A DNA stretch of 57,116 bases from an uncultured bacterium (GCA_903921365.1 CAIXPS010000192.1:1-57116), one strand, 5' to 3'; positions 35,201 through 45,011 are shown, counted from the first letter of the stretch. Notes: generated by a model from the sequence alone, not told the origin. A program made the numbers and translations.

Positions 35201-38146
35201 GAACTGGCTGAAGGTCTGCGCTCGCACAGCCGCGCTGAAGGTGACGACCTGGCCGACGCCAATCGCACCGCTGACCGTTCCGTCGGCAAACACGGTGTCG
35301 ACGCCGGGTGTGTAGGCCCCGTTCCCATCGGTATCGTCAAAGAAGGTGACCGAGAACGGCACTGTCGTGGAAATCAGGCCGATGTTCTGGAGTGTGGCGG
35401 TCAGCGTTCCGGTCACGCGCGCGTTTTGCGGATCAAAGACAACATTGCTCGCGTCCAGCGTGAGTGGAACCAGGTCCGGTCGGAACATCGACTGGTCGGC
35501 CGCGGACGGCACGACAGGGGCCGGGTTGACAGTGATATTGAAGAAGTGGATGACGCCGCCGCCCGCGGTGTCGATGACGAGGACGTATACCGGCACGACG
35601 CCGACCTGGTCGGCTGCCGGCGTCCAACTGATGACGCCACTCGCATTGATGGTCATGCCGGCGGGTTTGTACGACAACAGATAGGTCATCGCGAAACCGT
35701 TCGGGTCGGTGGCGTGAACGGCATACTGATACGGCACCCCGACGGTCGCGTACACCGGAGGCTGCGAGGTGACGACAGGCGGCTTGACGGTCCCGACGAT
35801 ATACACAACTGATGCCGTGCCGGTTGCGCCATGCGGGTCGGTAGCGGTCACGGTAATGGTATACGCGCCTTCCGCGGCCCACTGGTGAACGACGCTGGCG
35901 TTCGCCAGGTTTCCGGTCGTGCTGCTAATCACCGGGCTGGCCTGCTGGCCATCGCCAAAGTCCCAAAGGAATTGCAGGTTGCGCGCATCATTCAGTCCTG
36001 GGTCAAACGCGGTGGCCTGCAGAATGATGTCGCGATTGGCGGGGACAAGCCGCTGGTTCCCGGCATTGACGGTCGGTGTGACATTCGCCACGGTGACCAG
36101 TTGCGCGACGGTTCCGGTCAGGCCGTTGCCGGTCTGCCCGGTCAGATGCACAAAATAGGCGCCGCTGTCGGTAAAGCGGTGGAGCATTGGCCCCGACCCG
36201 GTCTGGGCGGACGCAGAGCCGTCCTGCCAGTTCCATGCCATGTAGGCAAAGCCGCTGCCGTCGTTGGCGGACGATCCGCCCGGGTCAAACGTGCAGGTGT
36301 CGCCCTCGTGTGGCGGTAGTTGTGGGCACTGGGCGCCTGTGATCAGGCTAAACGCGAGTAGCGGCGCCGGCGCGACGAGTGACGTAATCGGGACGAACGT
36401 TGTGATGGCCGGGTTGGCAACGACCGAGATGACGCTGCTCGCGGAGGCCGTCAACCCGTTCTTGTCCAGCGCGGACAGCGTCACGGTGTACAGGCCCGGC
36501 GCCGGCCAGGTGTATGAAACGACATGCCCCGGATATGTCAAGCCGAATATGCCAAGGTTCCACTGCGTATTCATGGAAGCCAGCGCAATCGGGCTGGGTG
36601 ATGTTACGACGCCGGTTAATGTGATGGGCACGCCGACTGAGATCGTGACAGGCAGCGCGGGAACGATGCTGACCACCGGCGTCACGTTGGCAACGGCGAC
36701 GGCCTGGGATACTGTGCGCACGTGATAGTGGCTGTCGCGCAAGCGCAGGGTGACGGTGTAGGCGCCGCCGTCCAGGAACTGCGTGGTGAAGATGGGGTTC
36801 AACCCAGGCAGCACGCTGCTCGAAAAATCGCCAGCCGAAGTGCTCCAGTCGTAAGCCACGATGGGCGACGCCAGGTTATACACTATCGACGTGCTGGTGA
36901 AGACGACTGACTGGCCCACAACCGGGTTGGCAGGTGAATAGGTGAAGGATGGGACCGGCGCCTGGCTGGTCAGCAGGATTGCGCCGCTGTTCACGGCCGT
37001 TCCGGCTGTCAGCGTCACTTTGAGCGCCTTGCCGAGATAGCCCGGGGCATTGACAGTCAACTGGCGATTGCCGGGCGGCAGGCCGATCAGCGTAAACGCG
37101 CCGGCGCTGTTGGTGTTGGCCGAAATGCTGCCAAACCCGATCGCGCTGACCGTGGCATTCTGGATAGGCGCAGCGGACGCGTCATCCAGCACAATGCCGT
37201 TGACCTGGGTCGCGGATATCTGCGTCAGCGCCTGCAGCGCCAGAGACGTGGCGTAGATCTCGTTGTTCCAACTGCCGTTGACGCTTTGCTGGCTGCCCAG
37301 ATAGGCGCGCGCGTTCAGCAGGCTGGCCGCGTCGGTGCTCCCGGCCGCCCACAGCGCTGCGTGTGCGAGCGCCGTGTCCTCGACCGAGGTGATCGCCCCC
37401 GGGGCATCGCTGATCGAACCGTCGGGATACTGGGCGGCCTTCAGATACGCCATGGCCAGATTGACGGGTGCGCTGACGCCATAAAGACCGCGATATTGTG
37501 CGAGCGCCAGCAGCCCGATAGAGGTGGCTTGCACGGTATAGAGGCCGGGCGTGAGCGACCATGCGCCGTTGTATTGAAATGCCATCAGGTACGAGAGCCC
37601 GCGGTAGACCTTCAGCGTGAATCCGGCGACCGGCGATGTCCCGGTGGCGACGAAGTCCTGGTATGACGGCGCAAGCGCAAGCAGCGCCAGCGCGGTGTCG
37701 TACGCATCGCCCGTTGAGGAGGTCGCGTCGAAGCCCCACGAGCCGTCGGGCAACTGGCGCGCGGCCAGCGCAGAGATCATAACGGGATCGGAGTCACCGG
37801 CCAGCGCCAGCGCGCTGATATCTCGGGCCAGCAGGTCGGTGCTGTAAGGTTGTGCGGCCTTGAGCCACGCGGTTCCCGCGGTGACAGCATTGGCGTGGCC
37901 GCCGGCCAGGAGCAGGGCGCTCACGGCAGTCGCGGTATCGCGCACGGCGAGCGTGCTGGAGGCGGTCCACGCCCCGCCGGGTGTCTGCTGCGCCGAAAGC
38001 CAGGCAGCGCCGCTCGACAGGTTGAGCGTTGCGGCGCCGGCATGCGTTTCCGACCGTGGGTTGAGGCTGCTGACCGGCGCGGGCGCGGCCAGCATGGACA
38101 CGAGCACGAGGGCGGACATCGCGGCGAGAGATCGGTTCGTTTTCAT
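32246..38146 (-). CDS. Giant exported protein: cyclase-like toroid, PKD domains, FG-GAP/VCBS repeats, CARDB
   Basis: About 1966 residues from ATG 38146 (MKTNRSLAAMSALVL...), chosen because the signal peptide starts there. Residue numbers here count from 38185. Order: signal peptide; a helical toroid of squalene-cyclase/prenyltransferase type (about 50-330; GAAWLSAQQTPGGAW, QLPDGSWGFD); a carboxypeptidase-regulatory-like domain (about 330-405); three or four PKD domains (about 415-800; DWSTSAGDFSSSV, WDFGDGQQASP); a putative Ig domain (about 805-900); a CARDB-like domain; FG-GAP/VCBS repeats (about 1060-1460) with calcium loops such as DLDGDGKSEI and DIDGNGTPEI; a second Ig domain (about 1630-1720); and CARDB-like C-terminal domains. 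It ends QWQTFVPMVLR with no membrane anchor. It is the third gene of a giant operon, starting 40 bp after the RHS protein. Likely a cell-surface adhesin or matrix protein. Confidence 0.88.
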   Translation of the reverse strand: MKTNRSLAAMSALVLVSMLAAPAPVSSLNPRSETHAGAATLNLSSGAAWLSAQQTPGGAWTASSTLAVRDTATAVSALLLAGGHANAVTAGTAWLKAAQPYSTDLLARDISALALAGDSDPVMISALAARQLPDGSWGFDATSSTGDAYDTALALLALAPSYQDFVATGTSPVAGFTLKVYRGLSYLMAFQYNGAWSLTPGLYTVQATSIGLLALAQYRGLYGVSAPVNLAMAYLKAAQYPDGSISDAPGAITSVEDTALAHAALWAAGSTDAASLLNARAYLGSQQSVNGSWNNEIYATSLALQALTQISATQVNGIVLDDASAAPIQNATVSAIGFGSISANTNSAGAFTLIGLPPGNRQLTVNAPGYLGKALKVTLTAGTAVNSGAILLTSQAPVPSFTYSPANPVVGQSVVFTSTSIVYNLASPIVAYDWSTSAGDFSSSVLPGLNPIFTTQFLDGGAYTVTLRLRDSHYHVRTVSQAVAVANVTPVVSIVPALPVTISVGVPITLTGVVTSPSPIALASMNTQWNLGIFGLTYPGHVVSYTWPAPGLYTVTLSALDKNGLTASASSVISVVANPAITTFVPITSLVAPAPLLAFSLITGAQCPQLPPHEGDTCTFDPGGSSANDGSGFAYMAWNWQDGSASAQTGSGPMLHRFTDSGAYFVHLTGQTGNGLTGTVAQLVTVANVTPTVNAGNQRLVPANRDIILQATAFDPGLNDARNLQFLWDFGDGQQASPVISSTTGNLANASVVHQWAAEGAYTITVTATDPHGATGTASVVYIVGTVKPPVVTSQPPVYATVGVPYQYAVHATDPNGFAMTYLLSYKPAGMTINASGVISWTPAADQVGVVPVYVLVIDTAGGGVIHFFNITVNPAPVVPSAADQSMFRPDLVPLTLDASNVVFDPQNARVTGTLTATLQNIGLISTTVPFSVTFFDDTDGNGAYTPGVDTVFADGTVSGAIGVGQVVTFSAAVRAQTFSQFPGSLVYVMVDSTNAIDEGPTGKLNNVRNSGYAARYVPPAGLFNPYVKWSFQGLHPGADSSGAYVNNIGAVAPLIDTNGDGVIDKNDNPAIVFNTSEYLAAGAARSDVVWAVRGDTGQEICHVAFPDNEFGEGVSQMAVGDIDGSGKPALIVVNTITPPTVRAFNNDCSLRWTGQAPTATVGTGYAGAPTLADLDGDGKSEIIYSNAVWNSDGTLRWVGATATSTSHYCCYSSVGDLNGDGKLEIVVNGVVAYRADGTVLWDRSADLPPSYQAIADIDGNGTPEIVTVATDWEGVRLLNHDGTTRWGPILIPGGGGGSPVVADFMGNGTLDIGVAGATNFVVLDGADGHIVWQRGIHDASYASGASAFDFDGNGIPDIVYRDEYYLYILRGNDGAVLWQTPNPSATTAEYPVIADVDGDGHAEIVVSRDQYFGQGNAVGVNDGGIFVYGDALNNWRPARSVWNQFDYHVTNVDDNGRPQGGAARGNPYAAYANRSVRQQVWPSNIDPFAAPDAVAAALQFDASGCPTALGLRLRIANAGSAPMPKGAGIGFYNGSIAPANRIATTNLSSALQPGKAVDAVATWASPPGGTHTVVAFVDDPSAAPFTTPEANKTNNVISRTLVPCDGSNLPPAFTSSPVITATAGAVYQYGATASDPNSDALTFGLLAGPAGLFVQPASGLVRWATQISDIGSVPVTLMVSDGRGGIATQSFTITVAPPSPSALAAQCTTGGGGGTPVAGVDPSCVSNTAGTVAPGAVTASIVTDKASYTWQDSAQLLSRIQNPSPSLTYAGLTATVNVRNSGNAVINSFVHPLGPIGPGSYVKVSDIFDTGSQSPGNYTAEVIVTYGAVTIASATTPLSVLSDANAVVRLSGTLTPSLSQIGAGQGFSVSWSATNFGSGALSGVTFSLIAVDPVSGTVRSSYSEVSGIGQSQTINRISTLASPNTHGPILLVLLGNTQGVTETLATGGIIAGGNQWQTFVPMVLR

Positions 38147-38186
38147 ATGAGTTAATTTCCGGTTGTGGCGGTGTGACGCATCCACG

Positions 38187-41100
38187 TTACTTATGATTGG
38201 ACCAGGTAAAGATAAGAGCGATTTCCGGCGCCATCAGGATCTTGACCATTCCCGCAAAGAACTTATTGAGGTTGGGGTCGAACTGGTAAAACTGTAGAAT
38301 CTCCCACAATATTTTCCAGACATCAATTTCAAGTCCCACCTGCATCGCGGACGCGCCCATAGAGTTGCCAAACAGTTTGATGTCCAGTTCCGCTACCTTG
38401 CCAATGGCTTTCTGGAGAAGTTTGTGAATGATGGCGCTCGCTGAATTCACAGAAGCGGCCTTGCTGGTGTCCGCCCAGATAGCGGCGTAAGTCGCTGGCG
38501 CCACCCAGAATATGTTCCAAATGATGGCACGATCGATGTCCCAGTCGACCATGTATTTGGATATCAGAGTGCCGGTTGAACTGAGTGAGGTATAAATCAT
38601 CTCGAACGAGTCGATTATGTAGACCGCCTGCGTGCAATACGCCGTAGCGCCCTTCGTCGCCGTGCAAGCCAGTTTAAGGCCATTTTTGAGAACATCGACT
38701 CCGAAACTTGTGAACAACCAGTCAGAGAAAATCGTGCCTGGATCCTTGATGGCGCTCTGGCCGGTCGGATCCACGAGGTTGACGGGGTCGTTGTCGACAT
38801 ACAGGTAGCGCTGCAAAGTCGACGGGTGGTTGAGACTGCCAAAGACCGGGTCACTGCTTGTGAAGCGCCCTGCAGTGGGATCGTATACGCGGGCGCGGTA
38901 GTACAACAGCTCGGTCGCGCCGATGTCTTCACGTCCGGTGTAGCCGTATCGGCCGGGCCAGACGCCGCTCTGGTTCAGCACTGCGCCATACGCATCATAC
39001 GAACGGCGACCGATGACCTGTCCAGCGCTGTCCGTTGCCAGAACGACGCTTTGGAGCGCATCCTGGACATAGTAAATCCATTTCCCATTGGTCTCCTGGC
39101 CCAACAACTCATCCATTACCGGCCCGCGCAGGTAGTGCGTCACGGTTGCGCCACCGTCGATGTAATCGGCCACGACGGACTTGTCGCGCAGCAGGAAATC
39201 GGTGCGGGAAGGCGCGCCATTCAAAGGCGTGAACCGGGCATAGGAGCGGCTGCCGTCGGCGGCATAACCAAAGTCCCAGCGCGAGCCGTCCGGCGCCACG
39301 ATCGCTGACAATTGGTTGAAGCCATCGTAGGCATAGGTCGTGGTCGCAGAAGCCAGCGCGCGAGAAATCATATTGCCGCTGGCGTCGTAGGCGTATGTGG
39401 TCGTGTTGCCCGCGGTCGTCTCGCCGGTCAGCCGGTCGGCAATATCGTAACTGTAGGTCGTCGTGACGCCATTTACTGTATGATTCAGCCGGTTGCCGGC
39501 ATTGTCATACGTAAAGCTTTCCTGCCGGCCGTTGACTGTGTTGGCGCCGGTCAGGCGGTTGAGCGCGTCATAGGCATAACTGGTCACAGCCCCGGCATAA
39601 TCCGCCATCGACGCGCGACGCCCCGCGGCATCGTATGTGTAGCTGAACGCAGCCACGACTGCGTTCTGGCTGTTACGAGTGACCTGGGCGGCCAGCTGAT
39701 TGTTGTTGTCCCAGCTGTAATACGTGGTCAGACCGTTGGGCAACCGGGTCTTAATGCGGCGACCGCCGGCGTCGTAGGCGTAGTCCGTTTCACCCCCCTG
39801 GGAGTTGCTGATGCTCGATAGACGGTTCATCGTGTCGTACCGGTATGTCGTCCGGTTACCTTCGGCATCGGTCTGGCTCTCCGGCAGGCTGAATGGGGTG
39901 TAGGTCCAGGCGAGGGATTTGGCCGAGCCGCTGATGGTCTGCGTCAAACTGATCATGCGGCCCTGCGAATCGCGCTGGTAACCGATCGCAGTCGCCGGAC
40001 TGTTCAAGGCGATCATCTTGTTGTTGCCGTCATAGGCATAGGTGTCAGCGCCAGCGACGTTCGAGATGCTGTGCAAGTTCCCGTGGCCGTCATAGGCATA
40101 GGTGTTCACTGTGCCGTTGGCGTCGATCATCTTCGTGACCTTGCCGTTGCCCGCGTAGTAGGTGCGCGCCGCGTGTCCGAGCGCATCGCCCTGCTTCACC
40201 AATTGGCCGCTTTCGTCAAATGTGACGTGATGGACATGGCCGTTGGCATCGGTGATTGCAGTCAGGTGATTGCGCGCGTCATAGGTGTACAGCGTCGGGT
40301 GGTTCAGCGCATCCACAACTTCAATGAGGTTGCCATTCGGGTCATACGAAAACAGCGTGGTGTTGCCCAGCGGGTCAGTCTGGCTGATGACGCGGCCGAG
40401 TTCGTCGTAGCGCAACGAGGTGACATGACCCGCCCCGTCAGTGACTGCAACCGGCTGTTGAAGAGGGTCAAACGTCTGGCTGCTGGTGACACCGTTCTCG
40501 TCCACCGACTGACAAGCACTGGTCTGATTGACGCAGTAGCTCATGCCCTGCGCGCTGCCATCTGGATTGATCTGGCGCGTCTCGCGCCCCAGAGTATCGT
40601 ACTGCATGCGCGTGACATGACCGCGCCAGTCGGTGAACGTCGCAACCTGGCCGAACGCGTTGTAGGTATACTGCGCATCCTGTCCAGAGGTGTTGTTGGT
40701 TTCCGCGATCCTGCCGAGCGAGTCATACGCAGCCGACGTCGTAAAGCCGTTGCTGTGCGTGATGGTAGACAGCCTGCCCAGCGCATCCACGCCAAAGGCC
40801 ATGCTGGTGTTGCCATCCCCGCCCGAAATCATGTGTCCTAAAGCATCGGTGGTGTCGGTCACAGTTTTTCCGGAGGGGTCGGTAATGCCGCTGAGATGAT
40901 TGCGCGCGTCGTAACTATAAGTCGTTGTGATCCACATGGCATTCCCGTCGGAGTCATGAACGGCAGTACCGTGCGACAACACGGCGCCATCAGCCGCATA
41001 CGCGAAGGACTTCTGCCCGCCGGCAGCATCGGAAACCAGATAGGCGCGCCCCTGCGGATCACGGGCATAGGTGGTCGTCCGACCCGACATGTCCGTTTCA

Positions 41101-44100
41101 CTCTGGACGCGGTGGTTGGCATCATAGGTGATCTGGTCTGTCACCACCTGCCCGTTAACCAGCTCCGTCTTGCCGGTCTCCCAGCCGGCGGCATCGCGGG
41201 TGATCGTCGTCACGTTGCCGGCGGCATCTGTTTGAGCCTGCAGCAACCCGTTTGCGTCATACGCGCTGGTGACCACATGACCGCGCGCATCAACGGCCGC
41301 GGTGGTGTTGTCGTCGTTGTCCCAGACATTACGCGCGGTGTTGCCCATCGGATCGGTCTTGGCCGTTGTGCGCCCGCGCTCGTCAAGGGTGTAAATCGTG
41401 TCATTGCCTGCCTTGTCAGTCACGACAGCCTGGCCGGTGTAAGAGTCATAGCTGAAGCTCTCAACCTGACCTTGTGGGTCGGTGTGGCGCTGCGCGCGTC
41501 CGTCGGCGTCGTATTCGTACGTGTTCAGAGCGCCGGTCGGATCCATCCACTGGGTCAGACGGTGGGAAGCGTCGTAAGCATAGTGGGTCGCGCCATGGAT
41601 GCTGTCGGTGACAACGCTGAGGTTGCCGAGAGCGTCATAGCCATACTGGGTCGAATTGCCCGTCAGGTCGCGCGCCGCGATGATTCGGCCACTGCCGTTA
41701 TAGTCGAATGCGAGCGCTGTGCGCCCGAGTTCGTCGGTGACGACGCTGAGCAACGTCCCGCTATACACCAGCGTGTTGGTATGGCCATACATGTCGCGCA
41801 GGCCCAGTAAGCGCCCATCGGGGCTAAAAGCATTCACAATACCATTGGTATCAGTTACAAGATACCCGCTGTTGACCACGCCCAGTTCCTCGTGAAAACC
41901 CGGCGGCCGTTGAAAACCACCCAGGCCATCGGGTGCATAAACGTATTCGTGGCCGTTGTCGGTGAACAGGCTGAGGCTGTTATCAGGATTGGGCGTGATA
42001 TGCGCATCGAACGAATCGAACCAGCCCCAACCAAAGTGCCGATTCTGAACCGCAGCGTCGATTGCGTTGTAATGCCGCCGCAAACCAAGCGGCATGTTGG
42101 GCTCCTGCACCATCAGATCGGTCGCACTCAGGAGGAAGTTCCCGTTCGAAAGGTTGACCGGGTCGCCCGATATCGTCTGAACGACCGTGTCGATCATGGG
42201 ATCGAGCCATGAGATATCGTCATCGCCGCACGCGGATGAGGAACCGCTGCCGCAGTTCCCGCCGCCGCTGCCGCCACCCGTGCCCGATCCGCCGTTCAAC
42301 CCGCCGCTGATGATGTAGCCGGCCGAACCGAGCACGGGGTCATAGACGATGTAACCCTCGCCGTGCCACTTGAACAGCGACACTGGGTTTTGAGACACGA
42401 TAGCCTGCCAGCCGCGGTTGAGCGCGTTGAGGATGCCGTCCTTGGCGCCCTGGCTGACGCCCAGCGGCGTGAGCTGCGAGGCGTTGGTGACCGTGATCAG
42501 CGTCTGGCCGGCCAGCGCGGCCAGTTGCAGCGCCTTGACAGCCGAGATGCCTTCCTGGTTGAACTCCTTCTGGATGATCGTGTGTTCGAGCGCCGAGGTG
42601 TTAAAGCCGAATATCTGCTTAACGGCAAACGAGCGCGCCTGCCCGCCGTCCTCAAGGTCGTAGAAATCAAACGTCAGTTTCGGGACGTCGATCTGGACGC
42701 CGTTGTCGTGCAGCGCGACAGGCGAGCTGTACAGCGTGTCGGCGCGCATCTCCTGCGAAGCATAGCCGGCGCCGAGATCGCGCACATACCAGGTCTGCAA
42801 AATGCCGGCGCTCTGGTCGCGCCCGCGGTTGACCTCGCGGAAGTAGTCGAGGAGGGTGATCCACAATTTCTGTGCCTGGGCGTTGGGGCTGGTCGGCGCC
42901 AGCGCCGCGTTGCGCACCTGCGCGTCGTCGACCAGCTGCTGCGGGACGGACTGGTAGTCCAATCCGACGACGTACAAGCCGCCGGCTGTCACCGCATGGG
43001 ACATGTCGGGGACATCCGACGCGATGCCGGGTGTGGTGAAAGACGCCTGCAACGAGCCGGTTGTTCCAGCCACAACGTCCGCGCCGGAGGCGACGACGGT
43101 TTCACTCACGCTCAATGTGGGGACGAGGTGCACGAGGTATGGCGGCGTCTTGAGCAGCCCGCCGGCATTGTTGATTGTGGTCTGGTCCGCGACCGTCGCC
43201 GGGACGTAGCTCAGGTCGATGCGCTGCCCGTAAATGGACGGCAACTCAGCGTTATAGCTCAGGCTGGTGGCGCCAAATTCATCCTGGAGCGCGACCTGGA
43301 GGGTGTAGCGCTGGGTGGAATTCAGGGATGACGGCGTCCCGTAGACGATGAGCGGCGTCACCGGCAGTTGGGAGGGAAGCAGTTCGAGGTTGCCCGGAAG
43401 GATCGCGCGGAAGCGCATGGCGGCGTCGAGCGTCGTGCAGTCGAGGCCGTTTGCCTGGACGTAGGCACGCAACCCGTTCTCCCAGTAGTCGAGGGGCAAC
43501 GTGTGCGTATACGGCCCGCTTAAGTAGGCCGCGGCGTTAAAGGGGGCAGCGGTCGTGAGATTCACCGGGGTGTTGAACGCATAGGTCTTGATGAAGGGGT
43601 CGAGGTCGATCCATGCCGACGCGGCTGGCTTTTCGAACACGCCGCGGTAGCGCTCATAGGGCAGCCACGCCTGCACCCAGACATGTTGGATGTCGACGTA
43701 TTGCGGGACGCCGTTGACAGTTTCGATCAGCGCCGGTATACCGGCTGTGCCCATGGCGTTCGCGGCGCTGGCGACGGTCTGCGTGCGCGCCAGATCCATA
43801 GCCTGCTGACCGCTCAGGCGCACCGTGCCAATCGCATAATGCGCCGGAATGTTGGCCGAGCGCAGCAGCGCGATCAACAGCGACGCCTGATCGGCGTCAT
43901 TCCCGCCCATCTCATACAATGCGCCGGTCGAGCCTTTCTTTGAGCCGTAATATAACTCGCTGTCCACGTGGTCGCGGACGTAGGTGAACATCGAGAGCGC
44001 GCTGCCCAGGCTGTTGGAAAGCGCCTGCAGGCGCGGCGTGAAATGGATGTCGGGGGTCTCGGCCAGATCGGCCGGCGTGGGTCCGGTCGAGGCCGACTTG

Positions 44101-44984
44101 AAGACTCCTTGGATCTGGCTCAAGGCTGACAGCAAGCTGTCCAGGCGCGCCGGGTGGCTCATGTAGTCCTGCAACAGGGCGGCCGCGGTAAACGACGGAT
44201 CGGCCGCGACGTAATCCGCGCGGTTCGCGGGCAGCGCGCTGGCGTTGGCGCGCAATTCGCCGAACGGCGCCGGCGCGGGTTTGGCTGGCGCGCGCTGTGC
44301 GCCCAGGCCAGCTGAGTCCAGCGCCGCGGTGACGCGCGTGGCATAGGTTTGCCACGTGGACGCGCCGGCTGCCTCGTCCGGCATGGGGGCGAGCTCATGC
44401 TGCAACTGCCGCAGGGCGAGCTGCATGTGATTCTCGAACGCGTTAAGGCGGGTGTGCGCCTGGGCGTCAGCGGGCGCAATGCGGGCGCGCTCGGCGTCGG
44501 CCAGGCGCGACAGGCTGTCCAGCGCCGAACTGACCTGCACAGCATAGGCCTTGAATACCGCGCGCGAGGCGGTTGACGCCTGTCCCGCGCTCAGGCCGGC
44601 CTCGAAACGACTCAGGCCGGCGCCAATATCTGTCATGGTGTTGACCGTGCCGGCAAATGACGCGGTGGCATGCGCGGTTTTTACCGCGCTCGCCTGCGCC
44701 TTTGCTGCAGCCAGCTTTTCAGGCGAGGGCGTGTTGGCGCGATCGAGTTCCGCCAGCGCGGCGTCGTGCTGGATACGCTCTTGTTCCAGTTCGCGCGCCT
44801 GATAGGCCGCGGTGTCTTGCAGCATGAGCTCATCGACGCCCATGCGCGCAGCGATCATGCGGGACTGCGTGTTGGCATTGATCTGATCCGTAGACGCATT
44901 CACGACCAGCGTGCACATGGGCTGCGCGCCGATCAGAGCCGCCAGAAGCCCGCTCGCCAGAAGTCGAATTCGATTTATATTCAT
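38187..44984 (-). CDS. Giant exported transglutaminase-like/RHS-repeat protein
   Basis: About 2265 residues from ATG 44984 (MNINRIRLLASGLL...), supported by AGGA seven bases upstream and an obvious signal peptide. Positions count from 45002. A helical Ala-rich region (about 60-340) leads to a transglutaminase-like domain (about 350-480) in which GGNDADQASLLIALLRS has Asp where the catalytic Cys belongs, while His (VDIQHVWVQAWL) and Asp (WIDLDPF) remain. After a Gly/Ser linker (about 905-930) comes the RHS entry domain (DPVNLSNGNFLLSATDL), some 35-40 YD repeats (about 1080-1960; Y-x-Y-D-x-x-G/N-R/N-L), and the core motif at about 2030 (YYRARVYDPTAGRF, DPVNLVDPTGQ). The last 190 residues are a hydrophobic variable tip without recognised toxin motifs. 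No immunity gene follows. Such shells encapsulate their tip and are exported; the role here may be surface display rather than toxin delivery. Confidence 0.9.
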   Translation of the reverse strand: MNINRIRLLASGLLAALIGAQPMCTLVVNASTDQINANTQSRMIAARMGVDELMLQDTAAYQARELEQERIQHDAALAELDRANTPSPEKLAAAKAQASAVKTAHATASFAGTVNTMTDIGAGLSRFEAGLSAGQASTASRAVFKAYAVQVSSALDSLSRLADAERARIAPADAQAHTRLNAFENHMQLALRQLQHELAPMPDEAAGASTWQTYATRVTAALDSAGLGAQRAPAKPAPAPFGELRANASALPANRADYVAADPSFTAAALLQDYMSHPARLDSLLSALSQIQGVFKSASTGPTPADLAETPDIHFTPRLQALSNSLGSALSMFTYVRDHVDSELYYGSKKGSTGALYEMGGNDADQASLLIALLRSANIPAHYAIGTVRLSGQQAMDLARTQTVASAANAMGTAGIPALIETVNGVPQYVDIQHVWVQAWLPYERYRGVFEKPAASAWIDLDPFIKTYAFNTPVNLTTAAPFNAAAYLSGPYTHTLPLDYWENGLRAYVQANGLDCTTLDAAMRFRAILPGNLELLPSQLPVTPLIVYGTPSSLNSTQRYTLQVALQDEFGATSLSYNAELPSIYGQRIDLSYVPATVADQTTINNAGGLLKTPPYLVHLVPTLSVSETVVASGADVVAGTTGSLQASFTTPGIASDVPDMSHAVTAGGLYVVGLDYQSVPQQLVDDAQVRNAALAPTSPNAQAQKLWITLLDYFREVNRGRDQSAGILQTWYVRDLGAGYASQEMRADTLYSSPVALHDNGVQIDVPKLTFDFYDLEDGGQARSFAVKQIFGFNTSALEHTIIQKEFNQEGISAVKALQLAALAGQTLITVTNASQLTPLGVSQGAKDGILNALNRGWQAIVSQNPVSLFKWHGEGYIVYDPVLGSAGYIISGGLNGGSGTGGGSGGGNCGSGSSSACGDDDISWLDPMIDTVVQTISGDPVNLSNGNFLLSATDLMVQEPNMPLGLRRHYNAIDAAVQNRHFGWGWFDSFDAHITPNPDNSLSLFTDNGHEYVYAPDGLGGFQRPPGFHEELGVVNSGYLVTDTNGIVNAFSPDGRLLGLRDMYGHTNTLVYSGTLLSVVTDELGRTALAFDYNGSGRIIAARDLTGNSTQYGYDALGNLSVVTDSIHGATHYAYDASHRLTQWMDPTGALNTYEYDADGRAQRHTDPQGQVESFSYDSYTGQAVVTDKAGNDTIYTLDERGRTTAKTDPMGNTARNVWDNDDNTTAAVDARGHVVTSAYDANGLLQAQTDAAGNVTTITRDAAGWETGKTELVNGQVVTDQITYDANHRVQSETDMSGRTTTYARDPQGRAYLVSDAAGGQKSFAYAADGAVLSHGTAVHDSDGNAMWITTTYSYDARNHLSGITDPSGKTVTDTTDALGHMISGGDGNTSMAFGVDALGRLSTITHSNGFTTSAAYDSLGRIAETNNTSGQDAQYTYNAFGQVATFTDWRGHVTRMQYDTLGRETRQINPDGSAQGMSYCVNQTSACQSVDENGVTSSQTFDPLQQPVAVTDGAGHVTSLRYDELGRVISQTDPLGNTTLFSYDPNGNLIEVVDALNHPTLYTYDARNHLTAITDANGHVHHVTFDESGQLVKQGDALGHAARTYYAGNGKVTKMIDANGTVNTYAYDGHGNLHSISNVAGADTYAYDGNNKMIALNSPATAIGYQRDSQGRMISLTQTISGSAKSLAWTYTPFSLPESQTDAEGNRTTYRYDTMNRLSSISNSQGGETDYAYDAGGRRIKTRLPNGLTTYYSWDNNNQLAAQVTRNSQNAVVAAFSYTYDAAGRRASMADYAGAVTSYAYDALNRLTGANTVNGRQESFTYDNAGNRLNHTVNGVTTTYSYDIADRLTGETTAGNTTTYAYDASGNMISRALASATTTYAYDGFNQLSAIVAPDGSRWDFGYAADGSRSYARFTPLNGAPSRTDFLLRDKSVVADYIDGGATVTHYLRGPVMDELLGQETNGKWIYYVQDALQSVVLATDSAGQVIGRRSYDAYGAVLNQSGVWPGRYGYTGREDIGATELLYYRARVYDPTAGRFTSSDPVFGSLNHPSTLQRYLYVDNDPVNLVDPTGQSAIKDPGTIFSDWLFTSFGVDVLKNGLKLACTATKGATAYCTQAVYIIDSFEMIYTSLSSTGTLISKYMVDWDIDRAIIWNIFWVAPATYAAIWADTSKAASVNSASAIIHKLLQKAIGKVAELDIKLFGNSMGASAMQVGLEIDVWKILWEILQFYQFDPNLNKFFAGMVKILMAPEIALIFTWSNHK

Positions 44985-45011
44985 GGGTCTTTCCTGATCC
45001 ACCTAATGAGG

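Noticed and set aside
33431-35812. Long plus-strand open frames (354 and 429 codons) opposite the FG-GAP region
   Set aside because: They mirror the Asp/Gly-rich calcium repeats of the minus-strand gene and have Arg/His/Val-rich products without motifs.
38187-38780. RHS tip as a nuclease or deaminase toxin
   Set aside because: I see no HNH, AHH, GH-E or C-x-x-C deaminase motif, and there is no small immunity gene next to it.
40071-43331. Plus-strand open frames of 256-322 codons opposite the RHS repeats
   Set aside because: They are antisense to the YD repeat array and show its periodicity in a non-protein-like composition.
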